From JAMXLO01 sp963719805 (GTDB lineage Bacteria > Pseudomonadota > Alphaproteobacteria > Acetobacterales > Acetobacteraceae), in assembly GCA_963719805.1 (NCBI GenBank), contig CAVRDF010000007.1, forward strand, positions 62,001 to 126,000: DNA of 64,000 nucleotides, read 5' to 3'. The notes below the pieces were generated by a model, which ran no database searches, was not told the DNA's origin, and saw only the letters and a list, made by a program, of their open reading frames with translations. The position numbers were made by a program, and so were the translations under genes. Shown one piece after another: positions 45,523 to 53,778 of this stretch. Each line of letters opens with the position of its first letter. Within the stretch, counting starts at the first letter, position 1.

Positions 45523-46368
45523 ATGCAGTTGGTTGACAATCCGCGATCGATGGAAGCGGCTGCGCCGGCGCCGATCGATGCCCGCAACAAGGTGCAGATC
45601 ACTGATCTGCACCACAGCTTCATCACGCGCGGCAAGATGACCGAGGCCGTGCACGCTGTCGATCTCACCGTACGCGAGCGCGAGTTCGTGGCGCTGGTTG
45701 GCCCGAGCGGCTGTGGCAAGACGACGGTCCTGAATTGCGTGGCGGGCCTGCTGCAGCCAACGCGAGGTACTGTCACTTACGACGGCCAACCGGTGACGGC
45801 ACTGAACCGCCGTATCGGCTACCTGTCGCAGAAGGACACGCTGCTGCCCTGGCGCAATGTCGCCGACAATGTGCGTGTCGCGCTGGAGCTGAAATGCCGC
45901 CCCACGTCGCGGCGCGAAGCCGACGCGAAAGTTGCGGCAATGATTGAGCTGGTCGGGCTCAAGGGCTTCGAGCGGCACTATCCGGCGGAGCTTTCGGGCG
46001 GCATGCGCAAACGCGCGGCACTGGCACGCACGCTGATCTACGAGCCGGAAGCGCTGCTGCTCGATGAACCGTTCGGCGCATTGGATGCGCAGTTGCGGCT
46101 CGTCATGCTCGATCAGCTACAAAGGCTGACGCTGCTCCGGCGGATCACCGTGCTGTTCGTCACGCACGATCTGGGTGAGGCGATCACGCTGGCCGATCGT
46201 GTTGTGGTGTTCAGTGCCCGGCCGGGCCGGATCCGGTTGATCCGCGATGTGCCGTTTCCGCGTCCGCGGGATGTTTTCAAGGTGCGGTTCGATCCGTTGT
46301 TCGCGCGGCTTAACGAGGAGCTGTGGGACGAGTTGAAGGACGATGTCGCCAAGGGAACGGATATCTGA
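45523..46368 (+). CDS. ABC transporter ATP-binding protein (SsuB/TauB-like)
   Basis: The 281-residue ATPase has Walker A GPSGCGKTTVLNCVAGLL, a Q-loop at GYLSQKDTLLPWRN, signature LSGGMRKRAALARTLIYEP, Walker B LLLDEPFGALDAQ and switch His VLFVTHDLGEAITLADR. The SQKDTLLPWRN and ARTLIYEP details place it in the nitrate/sulfonate/taurine class. It lies between two permease genes, overlapping the second by one base. Confidence 0.92.
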   Translation: MQLVDNPRSMEAAAPAPIDARNKVQITDLHHSFITRGKMTEAVHAVDLTVREREFVALVGPSGCGKTTVLNCVAGLLQPTRGTVTYDGQPVTALNRRIGYLSQKDTLLPWRNVADNVRVALELKCRPTSRREADAKVAAMIELVGLKGFERHYPAELSGGMRKRAALARTLIYEPEALLLDEPFGALDAQLRLVMLDQLQRLTLLRRITVLFVTHDLGEAITLADRVVVFSARPGRIRLIRDVPFPRPRDVFKVRFDPLFARLNEELWDELKDDVAKGTDI

Positions 46369-47168
46369 TGGCGGTCACCACGACGCTGGATGGTGTCGGC
46401 GGCTTTGCCGACCGCTGGAGCCGTCTGACATCGAGTGGCGTGGCGCTGACGCTGGGACGGCTGGCTTTATTCGCCGCCGTGCTGGCCATCTGGCAATACC
46501 TGCCAGGGCCGGGTGCGCGCTTCTGGATCAGCGATCCGGTATCGATTGGCGCGGTGCTGCTGGATTGGATTTGGGACGGCACATTGTTGCGCAATGTGCT
46601 CGCCACGCTGAAGGTGATGGCGGCCGGTTACGCTGCAGGTTGTGTGTGCGGGATCGCCTTCGGGTTGCTTTTTGGCTTGGTGCGTCCGCTTGATCGCGCT
46701 CTGTCACCGTTCGTATTCGCGGCTTATTCGCTGCCGAAGATCGCTTTGATCCCGCTGCTGATCATCCTGTATGGGGTGGGATTCGAGTCGAAGTTCGTGC
46801 TGGTCACGCTGGTGGTGTTCTTCATGCTGTTCAGCAGCACCATCGACGGCGTGCGCAACGTCGACCCTGACATTGTCCAGATGCTGCGGCTGATGGGTGC
46901 CACGCATGGCGAGGTCGTGCGCAAGGTACTGGTGCCGGCGATCAGGCCGTGGATCTTCACCGCCATGCGGATCGCCGTGAACACCGCGTTTTCCAATACG
47001 CTGCTCGCGGAACTGCTGGCGGCGAACAGCGGTATCGGTTACCTGATCATCAATTATGCCAATCAGTATGACGCCGCCGGAACCTATGCGGCGGTGCTGG
47101 TTTTGGTTGCGGCCAGCGTGATCTTGACCGAGTTGCTGTCGCTGATCGAGAAGCGGATGGCGACGTAG
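46368..47168 (+). CDS. ABC transporter permease (SsuC/TauC-like), second of two
   Basis: The 266-residue permease has six hydrophobic segments. AAYSLPKIALIPLLIILYGVGFESK and the EAA-type MLRLMGATHGEVVRKVLVPAIRPWIF match the TauC family. It differs from the 244-residue permease in N-terminal length and motif details, so this is not a recent duplication. Its ATG overlaps the ATPase stop (TGATG). It ends nine bases before a convergent aldolase gene. Confidence 0.9.
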   Translation: MAVTTTLDGVGGFADRWSRLTSSGVALTLGRLALFAAVLAIWQYLPGPGARFWISDPVSIGAVLLDWIWDGTLLRNVLATLKVMAAGYAAGCVCGIAFGLLFGLVRPLDRALSPFVFAAYSLPKIALIPLLIILYGVGFESKFVLVTLVVFFMLFSSTIDGVRNVDPDIVQMLRLMGATHGEVVRKVLVPAIRPWIFTAMRIAVNTAFSNTLLAELLAANSGIGYLIINYANQYDAAGTYAAVLVLVAASVILTELLSLIEKRMAT

Positions 47169-47177
47169 CGATCCGGG

Positions 47178-47891
47178 TTAGGACAAGCCGGAAATCCCGG
47201 CGCGGCGCGCCCAATACTCCCAGGCGCGAGCGTGGCCGGCACTGGTCTTCTGCATCGCGGCGACCTCGCCGTCGCTGAGATAGGCGATATCGCCGGACAG
47301 GCGCATGGCCTCGGCCTGCAATCGCGCATTCACCTTGAGATAGACGGAAGTATGGACGGCATCCTGGATTGTCAGACCGGCGACCGCGGTACCGTGACCC
47401 CGCATCAACACCACGCGGTTGGCGCCGAGGCCCTCGGCAAGATCGCTTCCCTGCGCCAGGTTGGTGACCAGCATGTTGGTATCGCCGAACCGGTCGCGAA
47501 TGTCCCAGACTGGGATGTCGGCTCCGATGCCGGCCGCGACGTGCAGCAGCGGCCGCAGCTTCACGCCGCGCACGACAGTGAACGGGATGATCTCGTTGGC
47601 ATGGTTGTGGACCACCGACATGACATCGGGCCGCTTGCCAAAGATCGCACCATGGATCGGACGCTCGGTGTATTGCGCGCGGCCACGCAGATCGATCGGG
47701 TTGCAGTCGAGGTCATATTCGATGATGTCGTCCGGCGCGACCAGTTCCGGACTGCGCGAACATGACAGGAAAAACCGGTCCGCCCGATCGGGATGACGCA
47801 CACTGATATGGCCGTAGGCATCGACCACGCCCTCGTTGGCGAGGATGCGGTTGGCGGTCACCAGATCGCGCAGAAGATCGGCGAGAGCCAT
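47178..47891 (-). CDS. Class II aldolase/adducin family protein
   Basis: The 237-residue protein has the class II aldolase pattern: ANEGVVDAYGHISVRHPDR, FFLSCSRSPELVAPDDI and the Zn-binding VMSVVHNHANEIIPF (HxH). VLMRGHGTAVAGLTIQDAV follows. Relatives act on sugar phosphates or as hydroxy-acid decarboxylases. ATG 47891 overlaps the SDR stop by one base, so it is second in a two-gene minus-strand unit. Confidence 0.88.
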   Translation of the reverse strand: MALADLLRDLVTANRILANEGVVDAYGHISVRHPDRADRFFLSCSRSPELVAPDDIIEYDLDCNPIDLRGRAQYTERPIHGAIFGKRPDVMSVVHNHANEIIPFTVVRGVKLRPLLHVAAGIGADIPVWDIRDRFGDTNMLVTNLAQGSDLAEGLGANRVVLMRGHGTAVAGLTIQDAVHTSVYLKVNARLQAEAMRLSGDIAYLSDGEVAAMQKTSAGHARAWEYWARRAGISGLS

Positions 47892-48643
47892 CAGTGGAAT
47901 GTCCTTCCGGAATCGATCACCACTGTCTGTCCTGTCATCGTCTCGGTCCGGCACATCGTCACGACCATGTCGGCGCAGTCGTCCTTGTCGGCGGCCTTCT
48001 TCAGCAGTGAAGACGACGCCGACTTCTCGATCATGTCCGGCCGCAGATTGGCGGTCGCGCGCGTGCCTTCCAACAGGCCAGGTGCGACGCAGTTCACCAG
48101 TGTCTCGGGTGCCAGCGCCACTGCCATGCAACGCGTGAGATGGATCAGCCCGGCCTTCGACACCGCATAGGCGATCGACGAACCCTGCGGGCCAAGCCCT
48201 GCCACCGACGAGATATTGACGATACGCCCCCTGCCCTGCGCCTTCATGATCGGCGCAACGGCCTTGCTGAGTCGCATCGGCCCGGTGAGGTTCACCGCCA
48301 TGATCTTGTCCCAGACATCGTCGGTCATGTTGTCGAGGTCGGTGAACGGAACTGCCTTGTTGAAGGCAGCGTCATTGACCAGGATATCGATGCGTCCCAG
48401 CCGCTTTGCCACGTCGCTCACCAGCCGCTGGATGGCAGCGCCATCGGTGATGTCACAGGCGAAGGCCGCAGCGTTGATCTGATAGCTGGTGGCGAGTTCG
48501 CGCGCGACGCCTTCCGCCTGGTCGCGGCTTTGCGCGTACATGACGGCGATATGGGCGCCTTCCTTTGCCAGTGCATGGCAGATGCGCTGACCGAGCCCGC
48601 CATTGCCGCCGGTCACCAACGCGACTGTGCCTCTAAGATCCAT
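47891..48643 (-). CDS. Short-chain dehydrogenase/reductase
   Basis: The 250-residue SDR has the NAD(P) motif VTGGNGGLGQRICHALAKEG, ILVNDAAFNKAVPF, and the catalytic Ser in VNISSVAGLGPQGSSIAYAVSKAG with the YxxxK pair (YAVSK). The end reads MTGQTVVIDSGRTFH. It is probably a cytosolic alcohol or hydroxy-acid dehydrogenase. ATG 48643 is chosen from the family start. The long upstream extension is non-coding. It pairs with the class II aldolase gene, suggesting two steps of one pathway. Confidence 0.9.
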   Translation of the reverse strand: MDLRGTVALVTGGNGGLGQRICHALAKEGAHIAVMYAQSRDQAEGVARELATSYQINAAAFACDITDGAAIQRLVSDVAKRLGRIDILVNDAAFNKAVPFTDLDNMTDDVWDKIMAVNLTGPMRLSKAVAPIMKAQGRGRIVNISSVAGLGPQGSSIAYAVSKAGLIHLTRCMAVALAPETLVNCVAPGLLEGTRATANLRPDMIEKSASSSLLKKAADKDDCADMVVTMCRTETMTGQTVVIDSGRTFH

Positions 48644-48806
48644 TTGGTATCCTCCTCTTTCTAAGAAGAACGCGCGATCAGCTTGGTGGCGGCCACCGTC
48701 GTTGATATGCGCAGGATGGCGGCGCGGCTGGAAAAAGGAAAGCCGGTGATATTGACGCGATAGCTGTGTTTGGGCACGCGTGCAGTCGCAGCAAGGATCG
48801 CGACCG

Positions 48807-50018
48807 ATGGCGGATGAAGCGCCGCACTGGCGCCGCAACATGTACGTGTGCCTGTTCGGCTCGTTCACCAACGTCATGGCGATGACGCTGCTGCTGCCGT
48901 TCCTGCCGATCTATGTCGAGCACCTCGGTGTGACGGGACATGCGGCGATCGTGGAATGGTCGGGCATCGCCTACGGCGTCAGCTTCCTGGGTGCCGGGCT
49001 GGTAGCGCCGTTGTGGGGCAAAGTGGCAGATCTCTATGGCCGCAAGCCGATCCTGATGCGCGCGTCGCTGGCCATGGCGATCTGCATGTCGCTGATCGGC
49101 ATTGCACAGAACATCTGGCAGCTCGTGCTGCTGCGGCTGATGGCGGGGCTGCTGGGCGGCTATGCATCGGGGGCCGTGGTGCTCGTGGCAACTCAAACTC
49201 CGAAGCATCGTTCGGGCTGGGCACTGGGAACGCTGTCCACCGGAACGATGGCGGGGACTCTATTGGGACCGCTGATCGGTGGCGTTCTGCCGGGATTGAT
49301 CGGACTGCGCGAGACGTTCTTCCTAGCCGGTGGTGTGATTTTCATCGCCTTCCTGGCGACGTGTTTTTTCATTCATGAGGAGCGCGTGCGGGCCGGAACG
49401 CGGCGCGTGGTGCGCGGCGCGTGGTCGATGATCCCCGACCGGCGCCCGGTGTTCGCCATGCTGTGCACCGCGATGCTGCTGATGCTGGCAAACATGTCGG
49501 TCGAGCCGATCATCACGGTGTACGTGGCGCAACTGATGCCGAGAGGTGGCGACGTTGTGTTCACAGCGGGGCTGGTGATGGCGGCTTCGGCGATCGGCGC
49601 CGTCTTGGCAGCGCCACGGCTCGGCCGGCTGGCCGATCGCATCGGGCACTGGAACCTGATCATCGGCTGCCTGATTGCGTGCGGCGTGCTGCTGATTCCG
49701 CAGGCGCTGATCTCCGAAAGTTGGCAGCTTATCGGTTTGCGCTTCCTGATGGGGATATCGCTGGCGGGCCTGCTGCCGGCGATCAGCGCGACGCTGCGCC
49801 ATAGCGTGCCGCAGAACGCTGCCGGAACAATTCTGGGCTACAACACATCGGCGCTGTACACTGGACAGGTACTGGGGCCGCTCGCCGGCGGATTTGTCGG
49901 CGGCCATATCGGCATGCGGTCGGTGTTCGTGGCAACCGCGGTCATCATGTTCGCCGGTGCTGCGTTCAACTGGGTGATCAGCCGGCGCATTGCGCCAACA
50001 GATGCGGCGCTATCCTGA
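48807..50018 (+). CDS. MFS transporter (DHA1/MdtG-like)
   Basis: The 403-residue carrier has twelve hydrophobic segments. The helix 2-3 loop GLVAPLWGKVADLYGRKPILM and the antiporter-type GTLSTGTMAGTLLGPLIGG motif C place it with drug-type proton antiporters. It lies among catabolic genes and could export an intermediate. ATG 48807 follows AAGGATCG. An upstream ATG at 48780 is possible. Confidence 0.88.
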   Translation: MADEAPHWRRNMYVCLFGSFTNVMAMTLLLPFLPIYVEHLGVTGHAAIVEWSGIAYGVSFLGAGLVAPLWGKVADLYGRKPILMRASLAMAICMSLIGIAQNIWQLVLLRLMAGLLGGYASGAVVLVATQTPKHRSGWALGTLSTGTMAGTLLGPLIGGVLPGLIGLRETFFLAGGVIFIAFLATCFFIHEERVRAGTRRVVRGAWSMIPDRRPVFAMLCTAMLLMLANMSVEPIITVYVAQLMPRGGDVVFTAGLVMAASAIGAVLAAPRLGRLADRIGHWNLIIGCLIACGVLLIPQALISESWQLIGLRFLMGISLAGLLPAISATLRHSVPQNAAGTILGYNTSALYTGQVLGPLAGGFVGGHIGMRSVFVATAVIMFAGAAFNWVISRRIAPTDAALS

Positions 50019-50104
50019 TACGGCGCGGTCGAAGCGTTCCACTTCAGCTTCGTCGTTCTCGGTGATGGCATGGACGGCAGATGCTGGTGCGGTCAAAGTG
50101 AGGC

Positions 50105-50932
50105 ATGAGCAATTTGTTTGATCTGAGCGGGCGCACTGCAGTCGTCACGGGCAGCGCGCAGGGCATGGGGCGCGCGATGGCGCTGGCGTTCGCCGAGGCC
50201 GGCGCGGACATTGTGTTGCTGGACCGCAACGCTGCGGGGATCGAGGCGACGGCACAGAGTATCCGGAAACTCGATCGAAAGGCATTGCCGATTGCCGGCG
50301 ATGTTACTGACATCGACCACATCAATCGCGTGTTCTCGGCGGTGGATCGCGACTTCGGCCGCGTCGATATCTTGGGCAATGTGGCGGGCGAGGCACGCAT
50401 GGGCGCGGCCGAAGACATGGCGCTCGCCGACATCCGTGCGACGTTCCACAACATGGTGATCAGCCGCTACTACACCTGCCAATGTGCGGGGCGGCGCATG
50501 TTGGCGCGCGGCAAAGGCAGCATCATCAGTATTGGTTCGATTGCCGGCGTGTCATCGCTCGGAAGGGCACAATCGGTATACGGCATGGCGATGGCAGCGG
50601 TGATTCAGATGACGCGCGAGTTGAGCACCGAGTGGGCCGCGCGCGGCGTGCGGGTGAACTGCATCCTGCCGGCACAAGTGCTGGGCGCGAACGGACTGGG
50701 GCCGCGCATGGAAGCTGATCCGTGGCTGCGCGAGACGTTCCTGCGCGGGATACCGAGCGGCCGCTTCGGTCAACCCGACGACATCAAGGGCCTGTCGCTA
50801 TTGCTGGCATCGGATGCAGGCGACTGGATCACCGGCGCGGCAATTCCGATGGATGGCGGCAACCTGGCGATGAATGCCGGCGGCGGCCTGCTCGCGCCGA
50901 TCATGGAGACGTATGGGGCGAAACGGTCCTGA
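50105..50932 (+). CDS. Short-chain dehydrogenase/reductase
   Basis: The 275-residue SDR has the NAD(P) turn VTGSAQGMGRAMALAFAEAG, Ser in ISIGSIAGVSSLG and the catalytic Tyr-Lys region at QSVYGMAMAAVIQMTREL, where the usual Lys is replaced by Ala (YGMAMAA). The end contains GLSLLLASDAGDWITGAAIPMDGG. The missing Lys is unusual and may mean altered catalysis. It starts 86 bases after the MFS gene and is followed by the isochorismatase-like gene. Confidence 0.85.
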   Translation: MSNLFDLSGRTAVVTGSAQGMGRAMALAFAEAGADIVLLDRNAAGIEATAQSIRKLDRKALPIAGDVTDIDHINRVFSAVDRDFGRVDILGNVAGEARMGAAEDMALADIRATFHNMVISRYYTCQCAGRRMLARGKGSIISIGSIAGVSSLGRAQSVYGMAMAAVIQMTRELSTEWAARGVRVNCILPAQVLGANGLGPRMEADPWLRETFLRGIPSGRFGQPDDIKGLSLLLASDAGDWITGAAIPMDGGNLAMNAGGGLLAPIMETYGAKRS

Positions 50933-50942
50933 GGAGGTTGCA

Positions 50943-51545
50943 ATGGCGGAAATCGAACGACTGGAGCGACAGCGCGCCGCGCTGATTGCCTACGACGTTT
51001 GCCGGCGGGCGCTGACGCCGGGCGATCCGGCACGGCGAGCCGCGATGAGGCCGGTGCTCGATGCGTGGGTGCGGATCATTGCGGCGGCGCGCTCAGCGGG
51101 CGTGCCGGTGATCTACACCACGCCGGTCAGCCGTGCCGATGGCGCCGATGTGGCGATGCTGCCGACAGATCTCTCCGCCGAAACCGGCGTGCCACCACTG
51201 ACCAATGCCGTCGAGGGCACGGACGATGCGGGTTTCCCCGATGAGATCGCGCCGCGGTCCGAGGACTACGTGTTCCTGAAGCGCCGGCCAAGTGCGTTCT
51301 ACGGCACCGGCGTCGCCGAGCTGCTGCACATGCTGCGGCGGAACGTGGTGATCATCGGCGGTGGTGCGACCAATCGCGGTGTTGAGACCAGCGTGCGCGA
51401 GGCCTTCAACATGGACATCGCGTGCGTGGTGGCGCGCGAGTGCTGCTGGGGCAGCGATGCGGCGGCGCACGCGTACAGCCTCGACAAGGCGATGAAGATG
51501 TACGCGCGGATCCGGTCGCTGGATCAAGTCGTTGCGATGCTGTGA
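50943..51545 (+). CDS. Isochorismatase-fold cysteine hydrolase family protein lacking the usual Cys
   Basis: The 200-residue protein has the isochorismatase fold: the catalytic Asp in ALIAYDVCRRALT, Lys in YVFLKRRPSAFYGTG and the loop VVIIGGGATNRGVETSVREAFN. In amidohydrolases of this family that loop normally carries the nucleophile as TNVCVE. Here it reads TNRGVE, so the Cys is absent. It may use another nucleophile or have lost amidase activity. GAGGAGG precedes ATG 50943. The gene converges on the hydrolase gene with one base between. Confidence 0.85.
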   Translation: MAEIERLERQRAALIAYDVCRRALTPGDPARRAAMRPVLDAWVRIIAAARSAGVPVIYTTPVSRADGADVAMLPTDLSAETGVPPLTNAVEGTDDAGFPDEIAPRSEDYVFLKRRPSAFYGTGVAELLHMLRRNVVIIGGGATNRGVETSVREAFNMDIACVVARECCWGSDAAAHAYSLDKAMKMYARIRSLDQVVAML

Positions 51546-51546
51546 G

Positions 51547-52308
51547 CTACGCCGCAGCGGCCCGCAGTGGAACGTTGGCGCGGAGGAAGTTGCGAACGCG
51601 CTTGATGGTGCGGGCCTTCAGTTCCGGCGGGTCCTTCCACGGAAACACGGTGATCTCGGCGTTGGGACATAGCGACGCGACCTCGATGGAGGATCGCAGC
51701 GGATGCGCCGGGGTCTCGTCCGGCAGCACCAGCATCGGTGTCTGACAAGAGCGGGCGAAGTCCTGCGATACGCTATAAACGAAATCGGCTTGCACGCGAT
51801 ACAAAGCGTGCAGATAGGCATCCACCATCGGCTGCGTGATATCAGGGCGTCGCGGCATCAGCTCGGGTGCCCAGGTGTCGCGGCCCGAGCGGTACATCAC
51901 GTCCGGGTCGTCATCGCGATGGCCGACGGTCTGCACCAGCACGCCGGCCACAACACGATCGGGCGCACGCTGCATCAGCTTCAATGCGAAGCAGCCGCCG
52001 ATGCAGTAGCCCATGAACAGGAACTGCCGGATGCCGAGATGGTCCATCAGGCCCAGCTGATCGTCGGCGAAGGCTCCCCACGGATCATCGACGGCTATCG
52101 GACCAGTCAATTCGCCGCCATTGGCGTTGCGCTGATCCATCGTGATGCAGCGGAACTCGTCCTTGAACTCCTCCATCGCGTTGAACACCGCGGTGGGCCA
52201 ATTGCTGACGCGCGAGTTCAAGCCGCCGCCCGGCGTGACCAGCAGCGGAAAGCCGCGGCCATTTTCTTCGTAACGTATGCGAACGTCGCCCTTCTGGTAG
52301 AACGGCAT
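51547..52308 (-). CDS. Alpha/beta hydrolase with Cys-type nucleophile elbow
   Basis: The 253-residue protein shows the alpha/beta hydrolase pattern: FPLLVTPGGGLNSRV (oxyanion region), ITMDQRNANGGELTG, the elbow LFMGYCIGGCFALKLM and the acid in MLVLPDETPAHPL. The elbow is G-Y-C-I-G, with Cys in place of Ser as in dienelactone hydrolases. The terminal His is not assigned with confidence. It is the third gene of a minus-strand group after the GST and VOC genes, 12 bases on, likely a step in xenobiotic or aromatic breakdown. Confidence 0.85.
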   Translation of the reverse strand: MPFYQKGDVRIRYEENGRGFPLLVTPGGGLNSRVSNWPTAVFNAMEEFKDEFRCITMDQRNANGGELTGPIAVDDPWGAFADDQLGLMDHLGIRQFLFMGYCIGGCFALKLMQRAPDRVVAGVLVQTVGHRDDDPDVMYRSGRDTWAPELMPRRPDITQPMVDAYLHALYRVQADFVYSVSQDFARSCQTPMLVLPDETPAHPLRSSIEVASLCPNAEITVFPWKDPPELKARTIKRVRNFLRANVPLRAAAA

Positions 52309-52320
52309 GGTCTCTCCTTG

Positions 52321-52806
52321 TCAGGTTTTTGCTACGTAGCCGTCCTTCGGATCGAAGGTGGCGCCGTCGGCGAAAACGCCGGCGCCCGGCACAAAGTTCA
52401 CTTCCAGGCGAATGCCATCCGGATCCTCGAACAGCACCGAATAGTAGCCGGGTGCCCACGAACTTTCAGTCGGCGCCCGCACAACCGTCGCGCCCATCTC
52501 ACGCAACAATGCGGCGCAGCGATCCACATCGTCACGCGAGCGGGCGCGCAGACACAGATGATGCAAGCCGACGCGCTGCTGCACGAAACGCTCACCCTGA
52601 TACGCCGGGTCGCATGGCTCGATGCCGATAGCGGTCCGCGCACCGACGAAATACGCGAACTTCGGGCCATCGAATACGGGCTGCATGCCGCACGCCGGCA
52701 ACAGCCTCGCATAGAACGCGCGGGAGCGAGGGAAGTCGCTGACCGTCAGCACGACATGCGCCATGCCGTTGATGGCGATCAGCGGCTCCTTGCCCTGCAG
52801 GGGCAT
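52321..52806 (-). CDS. VOC (glyoxalase/dioxygenase) family protein
   Basis: The 161-residue protein has two beta-alpha-beta-beta-beta halves: GMAHVVLTVSDFPRSRAFYARLL with a metal His, and VGLHHLCLRARSRDDVDR with YYSVLFEDPDGIRLEVNFV carrying the metal Glu. It resembles glyoxalase I, extradiol dioxygenase and fosfomycin resistance proteins. It lies between the hydrolase and the YghU-type GST genes. ATG 52806 is chosen. A longer frame to 52884 runs into the GST gene. Confidence 0.85.
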   Translation of the reverse strand: MPLQGKEPLIAINGMAHVVLTVSDFPRSRAFYARLLPACGMQPVFDGPKFAYFVGARTAIGIEPCDPAYQGERFVQQRVGLHHLCLRARSRDDVDRCAALLREMGATVVRAPTESSWAPGYYSVLFEDPDGIRLEVNFVPGAGVFADGATFDPKDGYVAKT

Positions 52807-52816
52807 GCGCGGCGGA

Positions 52817-53692
52817 CTACTGTGCGGCCGCCGGCAGCTTGTCCTGCGTCTTGGTGGCGAAGTCGCTTGCGTCGTGGCGCTCATGCAGCTGCTCGGACGG
52901 CTCGCCCTGAACGCGGTTCACCATGCGGCCACGCTTTACCGCGGGGCGCGCCCAAATCTGATCGGCCCAGCGGATGACGTTCTTGTATTCGTGTGCAGCG
53001 AGGAACTCGGATGCACCGTACTGGTTGAACTTCACCAGTCCGCCGTACCACGGCCACGCCGCCATATCGGCAATCGTATATACCTTGCCGGCAAGGTACT
53101 CGTTGTCGGCCAGCCGCCTGTCGAGCACGTCGAGCAGACGCTTGGTTTCCATGGTGAAGCGGTCGATCGGGTATTCCATCTTGGTCGGCGCATAGGCGTA
53201 GAAGTGGCCGAAGCCGCCACCGACATACGGCGTGCTGCCCATCTGCCAGAACAGCCAGGACAGGCATTCGGCGCGGGTGTCGTCGGTGGGCAGGAAGGCG
53301 CCAAACTTCTCCGCGAGATACAGCAGGATGGCGCCCGACTCGAAAACGCGTATCGGCTTGGCACCGCTGTGATCGACCAGCGCGGGAATCTTGGAATTGG
53401 GGTTGATGCCGACGAAGCCGCTGCCGAACTGCTCGGCCTCGCCGATACGGATCAGCCAGGCATCGTATTCGGCGCCCTTGTGGCCGAGTGCCAGCAGTTC
53501 CTCCAGCAGCACGGTGACCTTCACGCCGTTCGGCGTCGCCAGGGAATAAAGTTGCAGCGGATGCTTGCCGACGGGCAGTTCCTTCTCCTTCGTGGGGCCG
53601 GCGATAGGACGATTGATGTTGGCGAAGTGCCCGCCGCTGGGCTTGTTCCAGGCCCAGACCTGCGGCGGCACGTATTCGGTTGTTGCTGACAT
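52817..53692 (-). CDS. yghU: YghU-type glutathione transferase/disulfide-bond oxidoreductase
   Basis: The 291-residue protein has the Nu-class GST pattern: NRPIAGPTKEKELPVGKHPLQLYSLATPNGVKVTVLLEE near the start. GINPNSKIPALVDHSG with IRVFESGAILLYLAEKFG and YTIADMAAWPWYGGLV follow. YghU binds two glutathiones and reduces disulfides or peroxides. It is first in the minus-strand group and is divergent from pdxJ across 86 bases. ATG 53692 matches the family start. Confidence 0.88.
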   Translation of the reverse strand: MSATTEYVPPQVWAWNKPSGGHFANINRPIAGPTKEKELPVGKHPLQLYSLATPNGVKVTVLLEELLALGHKGAEYDAWLIRIGEAEQFGSGFVGINPNSKIPALVDHSGAKPIRVFESGAILLYLAEKFGAFLPTDDTRAECLSWLFWQMGSTPYVGGGFGHFYAYAPTKMEYPIDRFTMETKRLLDVLDRRLADNEYLAGKVYTIADMAAWPWYGGLVKFNQYGASEFLAAHEYKNVIRWADQIWARPAVKRGRMVNRVQGEPSEQLHERHDASDFATKTQDKLPAAAQ

Positions 53693-53778
53693 GTGGCTCA
53701 CTCTCCCGTTGTTTGCGGGCAACGTGGCGCCGCGCCTCGAACAGTGCAAGTCGCCGCGGGTGGTGCTAGCCTGCGCGC

